A DNA stretch of 16,504 nt, taken from assembly GCA_900766635.1 (NCBI GenBank), contig CAAFWA010000287.1:1-16504 (forward strand). The letters are read 5' to 3'. This stretch comes from an uncultured Acinetobacter sp. GTDB taxonomy: Bacteria; Pseudomonadota; Gammaproteobacteria; Pseudomonadales; Moraxellaceae. Every line of letters starts with the position of its first letter. Position 1 is the first letter of the stretch. The translations under genes and the position numbers were made by a program. The notes under the pieces are model-generated. The model made no database searches and was not told the DNA's origin. It saw nothing but the letters and a program-made list of their open reading frames with translations. Below are positions 14,848 to 16,504 of this stretch, in pieces.

Positions 14848-14857
14848 AGTTATGCGA

Positions 14858-16504
14858 TTAAGCACGTGATTTAGGTTTTGATTTAGGGCGTGGCTTACCA
14901 CTTAATGGCTTTTTACTATCGCCTGTTTCTCGTGGTGGCAAACCTGTATGTTGGGTTAAGATTTGCCCACGTTCAGGACGCTTCTTGGTATTTGACGGAC
15001 GTGATTGCGTATTACGCTTGGCTGAATCACCGGCAACACTTGAGTTTTTCTTACGTGCCGATTTGTATTCACCCTCAGTCCCTGCCGGTTGATAGGTCGG
15101 AATCAAATGCTGTTTTGAGTTACCAATTAAATCTTGGCGACCCATTTCACGTAAAGCATCACGTAACATTGGCCAGTTATTTGGATCATGGTAGCGTAAG
15201 AATGCTTTATGTAAACGACGACGCTTCTCACCTTTTACAATATCTACCTGTTCGGTATAACGTGCTACTTTCGCCAGTGGGTTTTTACCGGTGTAATACA
15301 TAGTGGTTGCGGTTGCCATTGGCGATGGATAGAACGTCTGCACCTGATCGGCACGGAAACCATTCTTTTTCAGCCAAATCGCAAGGTTCATCATGTCGTA
15401 ATCGGTGGTACCCGGATGCGCTGCAATAAAGTAAGGAATTAAGTACTGTTCTTTACCCGCTTCTTTACTAAAGCGATCAAACATTTGCTTAAAGCGATCA
15501 TAGGTACCTATACCCGGTTTCATCATCTTCGATAATGGACCTTTTTCGGTATGTTCAGGCGCAATCTTGAGGTAACCGCCTACGTGGTGAGTCACTAACT
15601 CTTTAACATATTCAGGGTTTAATACTGCCAAGTCATAGCGTAAGCCTGAACCAATCAGAATCTTTTTAATACCTGGTAAAGCGCGTGCCTTACGGTATAG
15701 CTGCGTCAGTGGTGCATGATCGGTATGTAAGTTTTGACATACGCCCGGGAATACACACGATGGTTTACGGCAGTTTTTCTCAATCTCAGGGTCTTTACAT
15801 GCCAAACGGTACATATTGGCTGTTGGGCCACCTAAGTCAGAGATAATGCCAGTAAAGCCCGGTGCTGTATCACGAATCTTTTCCACTTCACGTAAAATCG
15901 ATTCTTCCGAACGGTTTTGAATAATACGTCCTTCGTGTTCTGTGATAGAACAGAATGTACAACCACCAAAACAACCGCGCATAATATTGACAGAGAACTT
16001 AATCATGTCAAAGGCTGGGAAGCGTGCATTGCCATATGATGGATGTGGAAGACGTGCATATGGCAAGTCAAACACATAATCCATTTCTTCAGTGGTCAAT
16101 GGAATTGGCGGTGGATTCAGCCAAACATCACGTTCCCCATGTTTTTGCACTAAAGCACGCGCGTTTCCTGGATTGGTTTCTAAATGCAAAATACGGTTGG
16201 CATGTGCATAGAGTACTGGATCATTTGCAACTTCTTCATAAGCAGGTAAACGAATCACCGCAAGTTCGCGTGGCGGCAACTTATGCTTAATCGCTTTTGA
16301 AGAGGGCTGTAATTGCACAATTTGCGTGTTTTCATCCAAATTGTCGCCTTCACGTACAATCGGATTGGCCACCACTTCTTTTTGAAAACCTTGATATTGG
16401 CTTAAGTCTTTGCCTTGCTCAATTTCACAGCCCTCTAAATCTTCAGTCATCACATACGGGTTGATAATTGGATCTACACGACCAATGGTATCCACATCAT
16501 TCGA
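14858..16504 (-). CDS. ygiQ: YgiQ family radical SAM protein, partial (N-terminus off the right edge)
   Basis: The frame is open to the window edge: 548 codons plus stop are visible, and roughly 190 N-terminal residues are missing compared with E. coli YgiQ (about 740). The GTG at 16493-16495 is an internal valine, not a start. The radical SAM motif is present as [10 protein letters not shown] (CxxxCxxC for a 4Fe-4S cluster that cleaves S-adenosylmethionine). It is preceded by the family's [15 protein letters not shown] segment and followed by [12 protein letters not shown] and [11 protein letters not shown] second group of four cysteines (15737-15799) follows the SAM motif. The final 85 or so residues are low-complexity and rich in Lys, Arg, Ser and Pro. 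The reaction is unknown. The gene ends in its own terminator. Confidence 0.95.
   Translation of the reverse strand, partial: SNDVDTIGRVDPIINPYVMTEDLEGCEIEQGKDLSQYQGFQKEVVANPIVREGDNLDENTQIVQLQPSSKAIKHKLPPRELAVIRLPAYEEVANDPVLYAHANRILHLETNPGNARALVQKHGERDVWLNPPPIPLTTEEMDYVFDLPYARLPHPSYGNARFPAFDMIKFSVNIMRGCFGGCTFCSITEHEGRIIQNRSEESILREVEKIRDTAPGFTGIISDLGGPTANMYRLACKDPEIEKNCRKPSCVFPGVCQNLHTDHAPLTQLYRKARALPGIKKILIGSGLRYDLAVLNPEYVKELVTHHVGGYLKIAPEHTEKGPLSKMMKPGIGTYDRFKQMFDRFSKEAGKEQYLIPYFIAAHPGTTDYDMMNLAIWLKKNGFRADQVQTFYPSPMATATTMYYTGKNPLAKVARYTEQVDIVKGEKRRRLHKAFLRYHDPNNWPMLRDALREMGRQDLIGNSKQHLIPTYQPAGTEGEYKSARKKNSSVAGDSAKRNTQSRPSNTKKRPERGQILTQHTGLPPRETGDSKKPLSGKPRPKSKPKSRA

Noticed and set aside
16493..16495. 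GTG as the ygiQ start codon
   Set aside because: The frame continues upstream to the window edge, and YgiQ proteins are about 190 residues longer at the N-terminus, so this is an internal valine.
1..16504. CRISPR array, insertion sequence, toxin-antitoxin pair, tRNA or rRNA gene
   Set aside because: I looked for regularly spaced repeats, terminal inverted repeats with a transposase, small paired genes and tRNA-like cloverleafs and found none.

Overview
This window looks like an ordinary chromosomal segment of an Acinetobacter-type gammaproteobacterium. Supporting signs are moderately AT-rich DNA, strong AT-biased codon use, a 739-residue ParC whose quinolone-determining residues fall at Ser84 and Glu88 (the numbering used for Acinetobacter), and gammaproteobacterial families (FadD, YchJ, YgiQ, YoaE/YegH-like TerC-CBS). 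I see no insertion sequence, phage module, CRISPR array, tRNA or rRNA. The genus is inferred from memory of protein families, not from a search.

Layout. Positions 1-215 (minus) hold the start of a MAPEG-family membrane protein that runs off the left edge. Diverging from it is a small four-helix membrane protein of unknown function (309-713, plus), which converges on fadD (741-2417, minus) over a shared bidirectional terminator. Further right, all on the minus strand, are parC (2556-4775), a NiaP-like major facilitator (4900-6219), a TRIC/UPF0126 channel protein (6342-6986), ychJ (7038-7502) and a TerC-CBS-CorC protein (7577-9139). A LOG-family nucleotide hydrolase (9399-10019, plus) converges on a PiT-like transporter (10068-11042, minus) over a second bidirectional terminator. 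Divergent from PiT is a plus-strand pair: an MdtD-like drug/proton antiporter (11267-12655) and a membrane-anchored GH25 lysozyme (12695-13444). A 343-base non-coding stretch with two hairpins precedes a RidA-family gene (13788-14141, plus). That gene converges on a DUF2726 protein (14149-14664, minus). The right edge cuts ygiQ (14858-16504, minus), which lacks its N-terminus.

How the genes work together. There is no obvious single pathway. Most genes are housekeeping (topoisomerase IV, acyl-CoA synthesis, reactive-imine clean-up, nucleotide salvage or repair) or single-gene membrane transporters with their own promoters and terminators. Plausible co-transcription is limited to ychJ with the TRIC gene (51-base gap) and the efflux pump with the lysozyme (39-base gap).

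Nothing here convincingly amounts to an undescribed multi-gene system. The most interesting signals are regulatory. A perfect intrinsic terminator with an 8-T tract sits immediately upstream of the ychJ start codon. A repeated near-palindrome abuts a TTGACA box in front of fadD. Nested inverted repeats lie in front of the MdtD-like gene. Among the proteins, the PiT-like transporter has a changed second signature, and a DUF2726 protein appears to lack part of the expected acidic motif.
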